DNA from: Sediminibacterium sp. FEMGT703S
Lineage (GTDB): Bacteria > Bacteroidota > Bacteroidia > Chitinophagales > Chitinophagaceae
DNA length: 64,000 nt
Assembly: GCA_002786355.1 (NCBI GenBank)
Contig: PGCO01000007.1
Coordinates: 54,092-118,091, forward strand
Direction: 5' to 3'
Positions within the stretch are counted from its first letter, which is position 1. The number at the start of each line of letters is the position of its first letter. Made by a program: the position numbers and the translations under genes. The notes beneath the pieces are model-generated. The model worked only from the letters and a program-made list of their open reading frames with translations. It searched no databases and was not told the DNA's origin. Positions 35,252 to 44,437 of this stretch are shown here, piece by piece.

Positions 35252-36433
35252 TTATTTAAACGGGTTGCTCCATTTAGTATTGGTTGCAATTGTAGGATCG
35301 GTCAGCGTTTTCATAAACGCAATTAGTGCTGCTTTTTGAGCATTGGTTAGATTCAGCTGGATAGGAGAACCATTGGGTTGCCTTAATGCATTATCTAAGT
35401 TAGGGTGTGCTTTTACCCCACTGTTATAATGCTCTACTACTTGCTCTAAGGTTTTGAATCTACCATCGTGCATATAGGGTGCGGTTAGTTCAATATTTCG
35501 TAAAGTATGTGTTTTAAATGCTCCTCGGCCCGCTCCATTGTCATCGTTTGTATTAAGGTCTAATCCATTATTTCGAGGTCCATTATTTGCTGATACAAAC
35601 GCTTCAGTAGTATGACATCCAAAACAACCAGCACCTCCATTTTGAACAGGGTTAATAAATATTCTTTTGCCTTCATTTTCTTCTGCAGTAAAATTGGTAA
35701 AATTGGCAACAGGGTTATTGGTTTGAGCTCTACCTACATCATATTTACTAGTACTACTTACAATACTTCTCACAAATTGCGCAAGAGCCAATGAAATTCG
35801 ATTACTACTTATAATCGTATCACCGAATGCGTTTTGCATTAAAGGAGCATAAAATGCTTGTTCTCTAACACGTTGGAGTAATGTTGGAATAGTCATACCC
35901 ATTTCTGTTTGGTCTTGAAATGGCATTAATACTTGTTCTTCTAAAGTTGCAGCCCGCTCATCCCAAAAGAATCTTCCCCGTTGATAAAATTTTGCATTAA
36001 TTAAACTCATAGAGTGTCTACCTGTTTTTCCCCCTGCAAAACCTTTACTCAATATAGCAGTATCACTAAATCCAAAAGAAGCATTGTGGCAACTGGCACA
36101 AGAAATGGTTTTATTTACACTTAAATTTTTATCGTAGAATAAAACCCTCCCTAGTGTTGCTCCATTATTAGTGATGGGATTACTTTGTGGCGTATTATCA
36201 ATTCCATTTACTGAAGTTGGTGCTCCACCACCTGCGTTTACAAAAAAATAAGCCGGTAAATTTAGATTTACATAATCAAAAGGAACGGCAGGTAAGTTTA
36301 ATGCCGCAGAAATGATTGGATTTTCAGTAGTTACTACTGTTGGGTTAACTATTGTTTGGTCATTCTTATTACAAGCAATTATTGATACGCTTGTAAATAA
36401 AACCAAGATGAAACTCTTTTTCATATGAGGCAT
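35252..36433 (-). CDS. Di-haem cytochrome-c peroxidase / MauG-like lipoprotein
   Basis: A 393-aa protein with a lipoprotein leader (KSFILVLFTSVSIIAC) and two haem c motifs: 'ISCASCHNASFGFSD' near residue 115 and 'GAGCFGCHTTEAF' near 270, both CXXCH. 'LGRVLFYDKNLSVNKTISC', 'GRFFWDERAATLEEQVLMPF' and 'NIELTAPYMHDGRFKTLEQV' are standard for the bacterial di-haem peroxidase family, which reduces peroxide with electrons from cytochromes or oxidises other substrates (MauG). ATGs at 36433 and 36424 are both possible; the second gives a shorter lipoprotein leader. It stands alone with 94 bp before the M19 gene. Confidence 0.9.
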   Translation of the reverse strand: MPHMKKSFILVLFTSVSIIACNKNDQTIVNPTVVTTENPIISAALNLPAVPFDYVNLNLPAYFFVNAGGGAPTSVNGIDNTPQSNPITNNGATLGRVLFYDKNLSVNKTISCASCHNASFGFSDTAILSKGFAGGKTGRHSMSLINAKFYQRGRFFWDERAATLEEQVLMPFQDQTEMGMTIPTLLQRVREQAFYAPLMQNAFGDTIISSNRISLALAQFVRSIVSSTSKYDVGRAQTNNPVANFTNFTAEENEGKRIFINPVQNGGAGCFGCHTTEAFVSANNGPRNNGLDLNTNDDNGAGRGAFKTHTLRNIELTAPYMHDGRFKTLEQVVEHYNSGVKAHPNLDNALRQPNGSPIQLNLTNAQKAALIAFMKTLTDPTIATNTKWSNPFK

Positions 36434-36511
36434 TTTCGGGTTTGATGCCTTTTTTGATAAAAAGTTTATTCTTATATATAAAAAGCTTTGTTAAAATGAA
36501 AACTACTCTTT

Positions 36512-37522
36512 TTAACCTCCTATTAGCCCTGCTGCTCTACTGATATCCATCATCCTCTCCATTGGTTTAAGCGCTTGTAACCTTAGGGTTTCGTCCATTA
36601 ATATTTCTGGTAAATCATACTTCATACAGAGATATATTTTCTCTAAAGTATTTAGTTTCATATAAGGACAATCATTACAGGCACAATTATTTTCAGGAGG
36701 GGCAGGAATAAACGTTTTTGATGGATTATTTATTTGCATTTGATGCAAAATCCCTGTTTCGGTTGCAACAATATATTCGAGTGTATGATCTGTTTGTGTA
36801 TATTTTAATAATTGTGTTGTGCTACCAATATAATCTGCAATATTTAATATAGCTTCTTCACATTCAGGGTGTGCAATTAGTTTTGCCTTTGGATGCCTAA
36901 TCTTTAGTTTGACAATTTTTTCTAAACTAAAGATTTCATGAACCATACATGCCCCATTCCAAAGCAACATTTCTCTACCAGTCTTTTTACTTAAGTATGC
37001 GCCTAAATTTTTATCAGGAGCAAATATGATTGGTTGATCAAGGGGAATACTTTCAATAATTTTCTCTGCATTTCCACTTGTACAAATTATATCACTGAGC
37101 GCTTTTATTTCAGCAGTACAATTAATATAAGATACAACAATATGATCAGGATGTTTTTCTTTAAATGCTTTAAACAATGCAGTAGGAGCGCTGTCTGCTA
37201 ATGAACAACCCGCTTTTAAATCGGGGAGTAATACCTTTTTTGAAGGATTTAATATTTTGGCAGTTTCTGCCATGAAGTGAACTCCAGCAAATACGATGGT
37301 GTCAGCTGTAGTTTGTTTAGCTTGCTGAGCAAGACCAAGACTATCTCCAATATAATCAGCCACATCTTGGATATCAGTTTCTTGGTAGTAGTGTGCAAGT
37401 AAAACGGCATTTTTTTCTTTTTTAAGTTTTTCTATCTCTGCAAAGAGATCCAATTCAGGATCAATATCCAAATCTAAAAATCCGTTTTGTTCAATTTTTG
37501 ATTTTGCTATGTTAATATCCAA
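36512..37522 (-). CDS. nadA: Quinolinate synthase A
   Basis: A 336-aa NadA that condenses iminoaspartate with dihydroxyacetone phosphate to quinolinate in de novo NAD synthesis. [4Fe-4S] ligands are in '[13 protein letters not shown]' (about residue 107), '[13 protein letters not shown]' (about 194) and '[14 protein letters not shown]' (about 282). '[20 protein letters not shown]' is the substrate-binding start. The frame begins with TTG at 37522; the next Met is far inside, so a non-ATG start is likely. No nadB or nadC is adjacent. The divergent gap to ppiD contains DnaA-box-like sites. Confidence 0.96.
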   Translation of the reverse strand: MDINIAKSKIEQNGFLDLDIDPELDLFAEIEKLKKEKNAVLLAHYYQETDIQDVADYIGDSLGLAQQAKQTTADTIVFAGVHFMAETAKILNPSKKVLLPDLKAGCSLADSAPTALFKAFKEKHPDHIVVSYINCTAEIKALSDIICTSGNAEKIIESIPLDQPIIFAPDKNLGAYLSKKTGREMLLWNGACMVHEIFSLEKIVKLKIRHPKAKLIAHPECEEAILNIADYIGSTTQLLKYTQTDHTLEYIVATETGILHQMQINNPSKTFIPAPPENNCACNDCPYMKLNTLEKIYLCMKYDLPEILMDETLRLQALKPMERMMDISRAAGLIGG

Positions 37523-38001
37523 AGTAATAATATTTAATAATTATTTATATAAAATCAACTACTACTATTATAAGTGTGTATATCGGGATAACTTAGTTAC
37601 CCACATACAACAAAGGTAACCTTACTTAGTTTATCCACCGTTATTCACTTTTATATAAACAGATTAAATTCTATATTACATTGATAATAGTCTAGATATT
37701 AACATTGCTGTATAAGCAAATGCACATTTTGATTTTTTGACTTTCCACTTTTGTTTCACTGTTAATTAACAAGAATAACTCTTGTCTTTTTTTAGTTGTA
37801 TTATGATTTATTTTATTGTGTCACACTTCTTATCCTATTCCTTTCCACATTTTTGTTGGTCTAAAGTCGATTTCTCCACCAATATTTAAGGTTACCAACA
37901 TGTGTATGTGCATATTTTTCCACAATTTATTCTACCTCTTTTTCCCTTATTTTTGCCTCCCCGTATATGAAGCGGGATAAATTATATATTAATTATTAAT
38001 T
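37523..38001. other. 479-bp AT-rich intergenic region, candidate origin of replication (oriC)
   Basis: There is no gene in this gap between divergent nadA and ppiD. It holds several 9-mers one mismatch from the DnaA box TTATNCACA or TTATCCACA, all in the same orientation: TTACCCACA (37597-37605), TTATCCACC (37631-37639), TTATTCACT (37641-37649) and TTTTCCACA (37916-37924). The weaker CTTTCCACA lies at 37841-37849. A very AT-rich stretch (37650-37720) follows the first three and could be the unwinding element. The genes to the left run mostly away on the minus strand and ppiD runs away on plus. An origin is inferred; other explanations are chance in AT-rich DNA or a regulatory region. Confidence 0.4.
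37948..37955 (+). promoter_or_regulatory. Candidate -7 element of ppiD
   Basis: TATTTTTG is a perfect TAnnTTTG and would give a leader of about 40 nt to ATG 38002. A small CCCG/CGGG hairpin (about 37961-37977) lies in that leader. No clear TTG -33 element is seen. Confidence 0.4.
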
Positions 38002-40092
38002 ATGTCTGTAATTCAAACTATTCGAGACCGTGGCACCTGGATTATTTTTGTCATTATTGCTGTTGCATTAATTGCTTTTATTTTACAGGATGGAGCCGGA
38101 CGTGGTGGATCTGCTTTTTCTAACAGTTCTGTTATTGCTAAAGTAAATGGTACTAGTATAGAGCGTGGTGATTTTGAAGAGCGTTTAAAATCACAAGAAG
38201 CTATGTATGCTGGTCAAGGAGCAACCCGTGACCAATTGATTGGTACTGTATACAATATGGAAGTAGACAATATTGTATTAAATCAAGAATTTGAAAAACT
38301 TGGTTTAACTGTTTCAGCAAAAGAATTGAATGATATTCTTTTTGGTGAGAATTCTCCACTTCGTCAAGAATTCACAGATCCTAATACAGGTCAATTTAAA
38401 GTGGATGATGCAAAAAGAGCATTTGCTCAAATAAAAAAGAGTAAGAACGCTGAACAAATTAAAATGATTAATAGTGGTTATATAGAACCTACTATTCAAA
38501 ATAGTTTGCGTAATAAGTATCAAAATCTTTTGATTCAATCTGTTTATGTTCCAAAATGGATGATTGAAAAACAACAATCAGATAATAACGCAGTAGCTTC
38601 TGCTTCTTATGTTTATTATCCTTATGTTGCTATTGCAGATTCAACAGTAAAAGTTTCTGATGCAGATATTAACAGCTATGTAAAAAAGCATAGTAAGGAA
38701 TATAAAAATGATGAAGAAAGCCGTTCTATTTCTTATGTAAGTTTTAGTGCTGCTCCTACTTCTGCAGATACAGCAGCAACACTTGCTCAAATTAATGAGT
38801 TACGTGCTGGTTTTGCTGCTTCTACTGATGCGGCTGCATATCTTGGTAAAGTAGGTTCTGAATTAGCGTTTTATAATAGTTATTTTGGTGGATCTAAAAT
38901 TCAAGTGACTAATAAAGATTCTATTTTACGTTTGCCTGTTGGTGGAATGTATGGTCCTTATGTTGATGGTAGTAATTATGTAATTGCTAAAATGGTAGGT
39001 ATTAAGCAATGGCCAGACAGCGTAACTGTAAGACATATTCTTATTGCTACTAGTAATCCTCAAAGCGGTCAACAAATAAGAGATGACTCTACTAGTAAGA
39101 AATTAGTAGATAGTATTCAAACAGCAATCAAAAACGGTGCTGATTTCAATTCTATGGTTGCTAAGTACTCAGATGACGGTGGAAGTAAAGAGAAGGGTGG
39201 TGTGTATGATTATTTTCCACAAGGTCAAATGGTAATCCCTTTCAACGATTTTGTATTTGATAATTCTGTTGGCACAAAAGGGGTAGTAAAAACGGATTAT
39301 GGTTATCACTACATAGAAATATTAGGTCAAAAAAATAGAGCAGCTGCTTATAAAATTGCTTATTTAGCTAAACCTATTTTAAGTAGCAATGAAACTGTTA
39401 ATGAAGCCAATACCGCTGCAGCTAATTTTGCTTCTAGCGCGAAGAATGTAAAATCATTTAATGAAAATGCTAGTAAGCTTGGATTACCCATACTTCCTGC
39501 TAGTGAAATTAGACAGAATGATTTTACAGTAGGAACCATGGCTAATACTCGTTCTTTGGTTAGATGGATATATGAAAATAAAGAAGGTGCTGTATCAGAT
39601 CCAACAGAAGTAGGGGATCAAATTATAGTAGCTACAATTACAGGAATTAATAAAGCAGGTACTTTAGGTGTTAATGAAGCTAGACCGCTTGTTGAAGGCT
39701 TAATCAGAAATGATAAAAAAGCTAAAATTATCATAGACACGAAAATGAAAGGCAATAGCTTGGAAGAAATTGCTAAATCTGCAGGTGCTTCTGTATTAAG
39801 AGCAGATAGTTTAAGCTTTGGATCAGGTTTTATTAATGGTGTTGGAAATGAGCCAAAAATTGTTGGCGCTGCATTTAATAAAGCTATTCAAAATAAAGTT
39901 TCTAGTTTAATTGCAGGTACTTCTGGAGTATTTGCCTTGAAAGTAGAAAACATATCAGCTAAAGCTGCTGATGCTTTACCTGAAACTGTTAAGCAATCTT
40001 TAATTCAAAACCGTAAAATGGCGACCTACAGAAGTGTAGAAGCTTTAAGAAAAGCTGCAACAGTAAAAGACTATCGCTTTAGTTTTTATTAG
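38002..40092 (+). CDS. ppiD: PpiD-like membrane-anchored peptidyl-prolyl isomerase
   Basis: A 696-aa periplasmic folding factor. The N-terminus 'MSVIQTIRDRGTWIIFVIIA' leads into one TM helix (about 12-28), then a SurA-N-like domain ('AKVNGTSIERGDFEERL'), a parvulin domain near 345-450 ('VRHILIATSNP', 'KYSDDGGSKEKGGVYDYFPQ', 'VVKTDYGYHYIEI') and a second, degenerate C-terminal domain. It should assist folding of exported proteins at the periplasmic side of the inner membrane. Length is close to other Bacteroidota PpiD/SurA hybrids. It has its own terminator. Confidence 0.92.
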   Translation: MSVIQTIRDRGTWIIFVIIAVALIAFILQDGAGRGGSAFSNSSVIAKVNGTSIERGDFEERLKSQEAMYAGQGATRDQLIGTVYNMEVDNIVLNQEFEKLGLTVSAKELNDILFGENSPLRQEFTDPNTGQFKVDDAKRAFAQIKKSKNAEQIKMINSGYIEPTIQNSLRNKYQNLLIQSVYVPKWMIEKQQSDNNAVASASYVYYPYVAIADSTVKVSDADINSYVKKHSKEYKNDEESRSISYVSFSAAPTSADTAATLAQINELRAGFAASTDAAAYLGKVGSELAFYNSYFGGSKIQVTNKDSILRLPVGGMYGPYVDGSNYVIAKMVGIKQWPDSVTVRHILIATSNPQSGQQIRDDSTSKKLVDSIQTAIKNGADFNSMVAKYSDDGGSKEKGGVYDYFPQGQMVIPFNDFVFDNSVGTKGVVKTDYGYHYIEILGQKNRAAAYKIAYLAKPILSSNETVNEANTAAANFASSAKNVKSFNENASKLGLPILPASEIRQNDFTVGTMANTRSLVRWIYENKEGAVSDPTEVGDQIIVATITGINKAGTLGVNEARPLVEGLIRNDKKAKIIIDTKMKGNSLEEIAKSAGASVLRADSLSFGSGFINGVGNEPKIVGAAFNKAIQNKVSSLIAGTSGVFALKVENISAKAADALPETVKQSLIQNRKMATYRSVEALRKAATVKDYRFSFY

Positions 40093-40114
40093 TCTTATTA
40101 ATTTATAATCCTTA

Positions 40115-40144
40115 GCCCACTTTTTCCGAAGTGGGCTTTTTTTT
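40115..40144 (+). terminator. Rho-independent terminator after ppiD
   Basis: A perfect 8-bp stem GCCCACTT/AAGTGGGC (40115-40122 and 40129-40136) with a 6-nt loop, followed by eight T. Confidence 0.92.
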
Positions 40145-40194
40145 GCGGCTATCGTAATTAAATTGTTTTCCAAATTGCTAATTTTACAGTTATT

Positions 40195-40698
40195 ATGGAA
40201 CCCATTATTAATAAAGTTGCCGAAAGTGGTATTATTAGTCTTGATTTAGAAACTTATTTTTCAAAGGAAAAATTGATAGTTTTTGATTTAAAAGACTATT
40301 TATTTATGGGGCTAATTTTAAAAGAAAAAGATTTTAGGGCTGCTCTCATTACTACTGATTGGGAAAAATTCAGAGACAGTTATGTTGCAGTTACTTGTAG
40401 TGCAGATGCTATTATCCCAATGTGGGCGAATATGTTAGTTACTGTTTATTTAAGCCCAATTGCAAAAGGTGTATTTTTTGGCACGGAAGAATATGTAAAA
40501 GAACAATTACTATTAAATGCTTTAAATACAATTAAAGGTGCTGATTATACAGATCAACGTGTTGTTGTAAAAGGTTGTGGTGAAGATCCTGTACCAGCTT
40601 CAGCATATGTTAAAATCACTGCAATCCTAAGACCCTATGCAAAGAGCATCATGTATGGAGAACCATGCAGTACTGTTCCATTGTATAAAAAGAAATAA
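40195..40698 (+). CDS. DUF2480 family protein
   Basis: A 167-aa cytoplasmic protein of the Bacteroidota-specific DUF2480 family, recognised from 'MEPIINKVAESGIISLDLE', 'FDLKDYLFMGLILKEKDFR', 'CSADAIIPMWANMLV' and the C-terminal 'KGCGEDPVPASAYVKIT'. The function of the family is unknown to me. It stands alone between the ppiD terminator and the convergent hydroxylase gene 6 bp away. The conserved cysteines (in 'TCSADAI' and 'KGCGED') could bind metal, a suggestion only. Confidence 0.88.
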   Translation: MEPIINKVAESGIISLDLETYFSKEKLIVFDLKDYLFMGLILKEKDFRAALITTDWEKFRDSYVAVTCSADAIIPMWANMLVTVYLSPIAKGVFFGTEEYVKEQLLLNALNTIKGADYTDQRVVVKGCGEDPVPASAYVKITAILRPYAKSIMYGEPCSTVPLYKKK

Positions 40699-40704
40699 AA
40701 TTCT

Positions 40705-41478
40705 TTAAAGAACAGCCTTGTTGGCAATTGTTCTATTTTTTACTTCTTCAAATTGTTGATCATAGTCTTTTCTAATTGTTCCAAACAATCGGTCCCAAAT
40801 AAGGGTATATAAACCATAATTGCCTTTAAAATATTGGTGATGCTGATTATGATTTACCGAGGTATTAATCCATCTTCCAATCTTTGTTTTATTAAAGCCC
40901 TTTGGATATAATTCATATCCCAGATGTCCATATACATTGTATAGAATAGAGAACAAAAAAAACAAAGCTAAATGAGTGATATGAATTGGTAAAGTAAAAT
41001 AAAATATTACCACAATGCCCTGCTCAATTAATGCTTCTAATGGATGAAAAGCATAGGCCGCCCATGGTGATGGATTGGTTGATTGGTGATGAACTAAGTG
41101 TACATATTTAAAAATTGATGGATGATGCATTATTCTGTGCATGATATAAAAATAAAAATCATGCATAAAAAACAGGATAGGAAATACTGCAAAATAATAA
41201 CCCCAACCCAATGAATCAATCTCTTTGTATCTAGTAGTATGTGGTCCAATGGTTGGACTGTTTAATATAACAATGATTAAACTAAAAATTATTATAGTGG
41301 TTAGTGAATAAGAGATTTCTCTTAGGAAATCTTTTGTCTTAGGAATTTTTTGTTGAATTTTTTGATACAGCCATTTTTTTCTAAATAAGACATAGAATAA
41401 CAAAAAAGCGATTAGTGCAGCACCAAAATAGCGGCTACCAATCTTTTCTACTGCTTTAAAAAATAAATCCCAATTCAT
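40705..41478 (-). CDS. Sterol desaturase / fatty acid hydroxylase family membrane protein (second copy)
   Basis: A 257-aa di-iron membrane oxygenase with histidine clusters 'HDFYFYIMHRIMHHPSIF' near residue 103, 'HLVHHQSTNPSPWAAYAFHP' near 125 and 'NHNQHHQYFKGNYGLYTLIW' near 208. Several TM helices flank them. I place the start at ATG 41478 (MNWDLFFKAVEKIG), 10 bp after the polA stop; a longer frame overlapping polA is less likely. Its C-terminal 'IWDRLFGT' is shared with the paralogue at 12294-13115. The lipid substrate is unknown. Confidence 0.87.
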   Translation of the reverse strand: MNWDLFFKAVEKIGSRYFGAALIAFLLFYVLFRKKWLYQKIQQKIPKTKDFLREISYSLTTIIIFSLIIVILNSPTIGPHTTRYKEIDSLGWGYYFAVFPILFFMHDFYFYIMHRIMHHPSIFKYVHLVHHQSTNPSPWAAYAFHPLEALIEQGIVVIFYFTLPIHITHLALFFLFSILYNVYGHLGYELYPKGFNKTKIGRWINTSVNHNQHHQYFKGNYGLYTLIWDRLFGTIRKDYDQQFEEVKNRTIANKAVL

Positions 41479-41488
41479 TTTTATAGTA

Positions 41489-44314
41489 TTAATGTGCTTG
41501 TAACCAGTTTTTGCCTCTACCAACTTCAGCTTCAACGGGAACTCCATTAGGTAAAGGAAGTGCGTTAACCATACAGTTGATAATTAACGCTTGTAAATCA
41601 TCGGCTTCTGTTTCAACTGCGTCAAAAACCAATTCATCATGCACTTGTAAAATCATTTTAGATTTCCAATTTGATTTTTTCATCTCTGCATGAATTTTAA
41701 TCATTGCCATTTTAATCATATCTGCTGCGGTCCCTTGAATGGGAGAGTTGATCGCATTTCTTTCAGCAAATCCTCTTACTGTAAAGTTGGCACTATGTAT
41801 ATCTTTTAGCCATCTTTTTCGACCCATTAAAGTTTGAACATAGTCGTGTTCCTTTGCAAATTTGATTTGATCGTCCATGTACTGTTGAATATAGGGAAAC
41901 TCTTTTTTATAGTTTTCTATTATTTCTTTAGCTTCTGCTCTACTCACACCAAGATTTTCTGCTAATCCAAAAGCTCCTTGACCATAAATAATTCCAAAGT
42001 TTACACTTTTTGCTTTATACCTCATTTCTTTGGTAACCGCAGTTTCTTCTACTCCATAAACTTTGGCAGCGGTTGCTGTGTGAATATCTTTTCGTTCTTT
42101 GAAAGCCGCACACATATTTGGATCTCCACTAATAGCGGCTACAATTCTTAATTCTATTTGTGAATAGTCTGCACTCATCAATAGTCTATCAGGTTCTCTA
42201 GGTACAAACGCTTTTCTTATTTCTCTACCTCTCGCAGTTCTTATGGGTATATTTTGAAGATTTGGATTATTACTGCTTAGTCTTCCAGTTACCGCTACAG
42301 CTTGCCCATAAGAAGTATGGACGCGTCCCGTTTTCTTATTAATCATTTCGGGTAAAGCGTCTATATATGTAGATTTCAATTTAGTTAATTCTCTAAATCC
42401 TAATATATCATCAACAATTTTGTGCTGATTTGCCAGCTTTAATAGAACATCTTCCCCTGTAGCATATTGACCTGTTTTGGTTTTCTTTGCTTTAGGATCT
42501 AATTGTAATTTATCAAACAATACTTCTCCTAATTGTTTCGGTGATGCCAAGTTAAACCGAACGCCGGCTTGTGCGTAAACACTTTCCTCACATTTTTTAG
42601 CTTCTATTTCTAGTTCTCTGCTGTATTCGTGTAAAAATGCTTCATCAACTTTTATTCCTTCAAACTCCATATCTGTTAAAACCCGGACTAATGGATTTTC
42701 TACTTCATAGAATACTTTTTCTACCTCTTTTGCTTTTAGTAAGGGAACAAAATGTTTTTTTAGTTGAAGGGTTATATCTGCATCTTCTGCAGCATATTCT
42801 TTAATCTTTTCCTTTTCAACATCACGCATATTTCCTTGGTTCTTTCCCTTTTTACCAATCAGTGTTTCAATTGAAACGGGTTCATAACCTAAATATTGAG
42901 CACTGAGCAAATCCATACTACGTCTACCTTCTGGCTCAATCACATAATGCGCTAACATGGTGTCAAATAGTTCACCCTTGGGTTCTATTCCATACCATTT
43001 CAATACCAATAAATCGTATTTGATATTTTGACCTACCCAACATTTATTAGCATCTTCAAAAAGCGGTACAAAGAGTTTTAATCTTTCTGTTGTTTCTTTT
43101 TGATTGCTACTGAAAGGAATATAATAAGCTTTATTGTTTTCATAAGAAAAACTAAGTCCTACTATCTCAACATTATTTGCATCTGTTCCTGTTGTTTCTG
43201 TATCAAAACATATTTCTTTAATTGTCAACAATTCTTTTACAAGTTGTTGAATTTCTTCGGTGGATTCTATTAAATGATATTCGTGTGGTGTGTTATCTAT
43301 ATTTTTATCTGCTACCAATCCATATGCTGGTGCGTTTTCTTCTTCTTCTGTAATTTTATTTACCACCAATTTTTGTTCTACTGCATTTCCAAATAAATCA
43401 GTTTGAACACCCTGTGGTGCTGATTGAAAAGCATTAAAGGTTTCACCCAGAATTCTCTTGCCAAGTGTTTTAAATTCTAGTTCTGTGAAAACAGTATTTA
43501 ATTCATCTCTATTCCATTCTTTCAAACGATAATATTCTTCATGAAATTCAACCGGAACATTGGTGATAATTGTTGCTAACTTTTTGCTAATGATAGCAGA
43601 CTCTTTTCCATTTCTTACTTTTTCTCCAAGTGCCCCTTTGATTTTATCTGCATTTTCTAAAACCCCCTCTAGTGTTTTGTATTCCTTTAAAAGCTTAGCA
43701 GCTGTTTTTTCTCCAACACCAGGGATGCCAGGTATATTATCTACCGCATCTCCCATTAATCCCAACATATCAATTACTTGCTCAACTTTTTCAATATCCC
43801 ACTTTGCACAAATTTTCTCTGCATTAACGATTTCTTCTGGATTTCCATATGATGGTGGTTTATAAATATATACATGCGGTTTTACCAATAATTGACCATA
43901 ATCTTTATCGGGTGTAACCATAAATACTTCATATCCCGCATCGGCTGCCTGCCATGCCACAGTTCCAATAATATCATCCGCTTCATAACCATCTAGTTCT
44001 ACAACAGGTATATTAAAACCTCTAATAATTCTTTGAATATCTGGTATAGAAGCTAATAAATCTTCGGGGGCTTCTTGTCTATTTGCTTTATAATCTGTAA
44101 AGTCAACATGTCTTTCAGTAGGGGCATGTGTATCAAAACAAACGGCTAAATGCGTTGGTTTTTCTTTATTAATTAGATCAAACAAGGTTGAGGTAAATCC
44201 AAATTGTGCATTCGTATTAATTCCCTTTGAGGTAATACGCGGATTCCGAATTAAAGCGTAGTATGCTCTATATATTAAGGCTAAAGCATCTAATAAAAAG
44301 AGTTTTTTCTCCAT
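41489..44314 (-). CDS. polA: DNA polymerase I
   Basis: A 941-aa three-domain enzyme. The 5' nuclease (1-300) has 'KLFLLDALALIYRAYYALI', 'ELDGYEADDIIGTVAW' and 'GDAVDNIPGIPGVGEKTA'. The 3'-5' exonuclease (about 340-540) retains its acidic residues in 'ICFDTETTGTDANNVEIVG' and 'YAAEDADITLQL', so proofreading is probably intact. The polymerase domain has 'SADYSQIELRIVAAISGDP', 'YKAKSVNFGIIYGQGAFGL' and 'LQVHDELVFDA'. It repairs gaps and removes Okazaki primers. It lies 10 bp before the hydroxylase gene on the same strand. Confidence 0.97.
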   Translation of the reverse strand: MEKKLFLLDALALIYRAYYALIRNPRITSKGINTNAQFGFTSTLFDLINKEKPTHLAVCFDTHAPTERHVDFTDYKANRQEAPEDLLASIPDIQRIIRGFNIPVVELDGYEADDIIGTVAWQAADAGYEVFMVTPDKDYGQLLVKPHVYIYKPPSYGNPEEIVNAEKICAKWDIEKVEQVIDMLGLMGDAVDNIPGIPGVGEKTAAKLLKEYKTLEGVLENADKIKGALGEKVRNGKESAIISKKLATIITNVPVEFHEEYYRLKEWNRDELNTVFTELEFKTLGKRILGETFNAFQSAPQGVQTDLFGNAVEQKLVVNKITEEEENAPAYGLVADKNIDNTPHEYHLIESTEEIQQLVKELLTIKEICFDTETTGTDANNVEIVGLSFSYENNKAYYIPFSSNQKETTERLKLFVPLFEDANKCWVGQNIKYDLLVLKWYGIEPKGELFDTMLAHYVIEPEGRRSMDLLSAQYLGYEPVSIETLIGKKGKNQGNMRDVEKEKIKEYAAEDADITLQLKKHFVPLLKAKEVEKVFYEVENPLVRVLTDMEFEGIKVDEAFLHEYSRELEIEAKKCEESVYAQAGVRFNLASPKQLGEVLFDKLQLDPKAKKTKTGQYATGEDVLLKLANQHKIVDDILGFRELTKLKSTYIDALPEMINKKTGRVHTSYGQAVAVTGRLSSNNPNLQNIPIRTARGREIRKAFVPREPDRLLMSADYSQIELRIVAAISGDPNMCAAFKERKDIHTATAAKVYGVEETAVTKEMRYKAKSVNFGIIYGQGAFGLAENLGVSRAEAKEIIENYKKEFPYIQQYMDDQIKFAKEHDYVQTLMGRKRWLKDIHSANFTVRGFAERNAINSPIQGTAADMIKMAMIKIHAEMKKSNWKSKMILQVHDELVFDAVETEADDLQALIINCMVNALPLPNGVPVEAEVGRGKNWLQAH

Positions 44315-44363
44315 TTTGCTAAGTTAGTAAATAGCTTTCACGCTGATTCAACTGTCTTAATAT

Positions 44364-44398
44364 AAAAGACCCAACTAATTAGATTAATTGGGTCTTTT
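44364..44398 (-). terminator. Terminator after the amidohydrolase pair
   Basis: An 11-bp perfect inverted repeat AAAAGACCCAA/TTGGGTCTTTT (44364-44374 and 44388-44398) with a 13-nt loop and flanking A/T runs, able to act in either direction. It lies 40 bp after the stop at 44438. Confidence 0.75.
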
Positions 44399-44437
44399 AA
44401 AATCTAGATTGATTACTGTATCAATCTTTCATAAGTT

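Noticed and set aside
41479..41547. Longer start for the second fatty-acid hydroxylase, overlapping polA
   Set aside because: ATG 41478 follows polA by 10 bp and matches the start of the family; the extra residues are a shadow of the polA 3' end.
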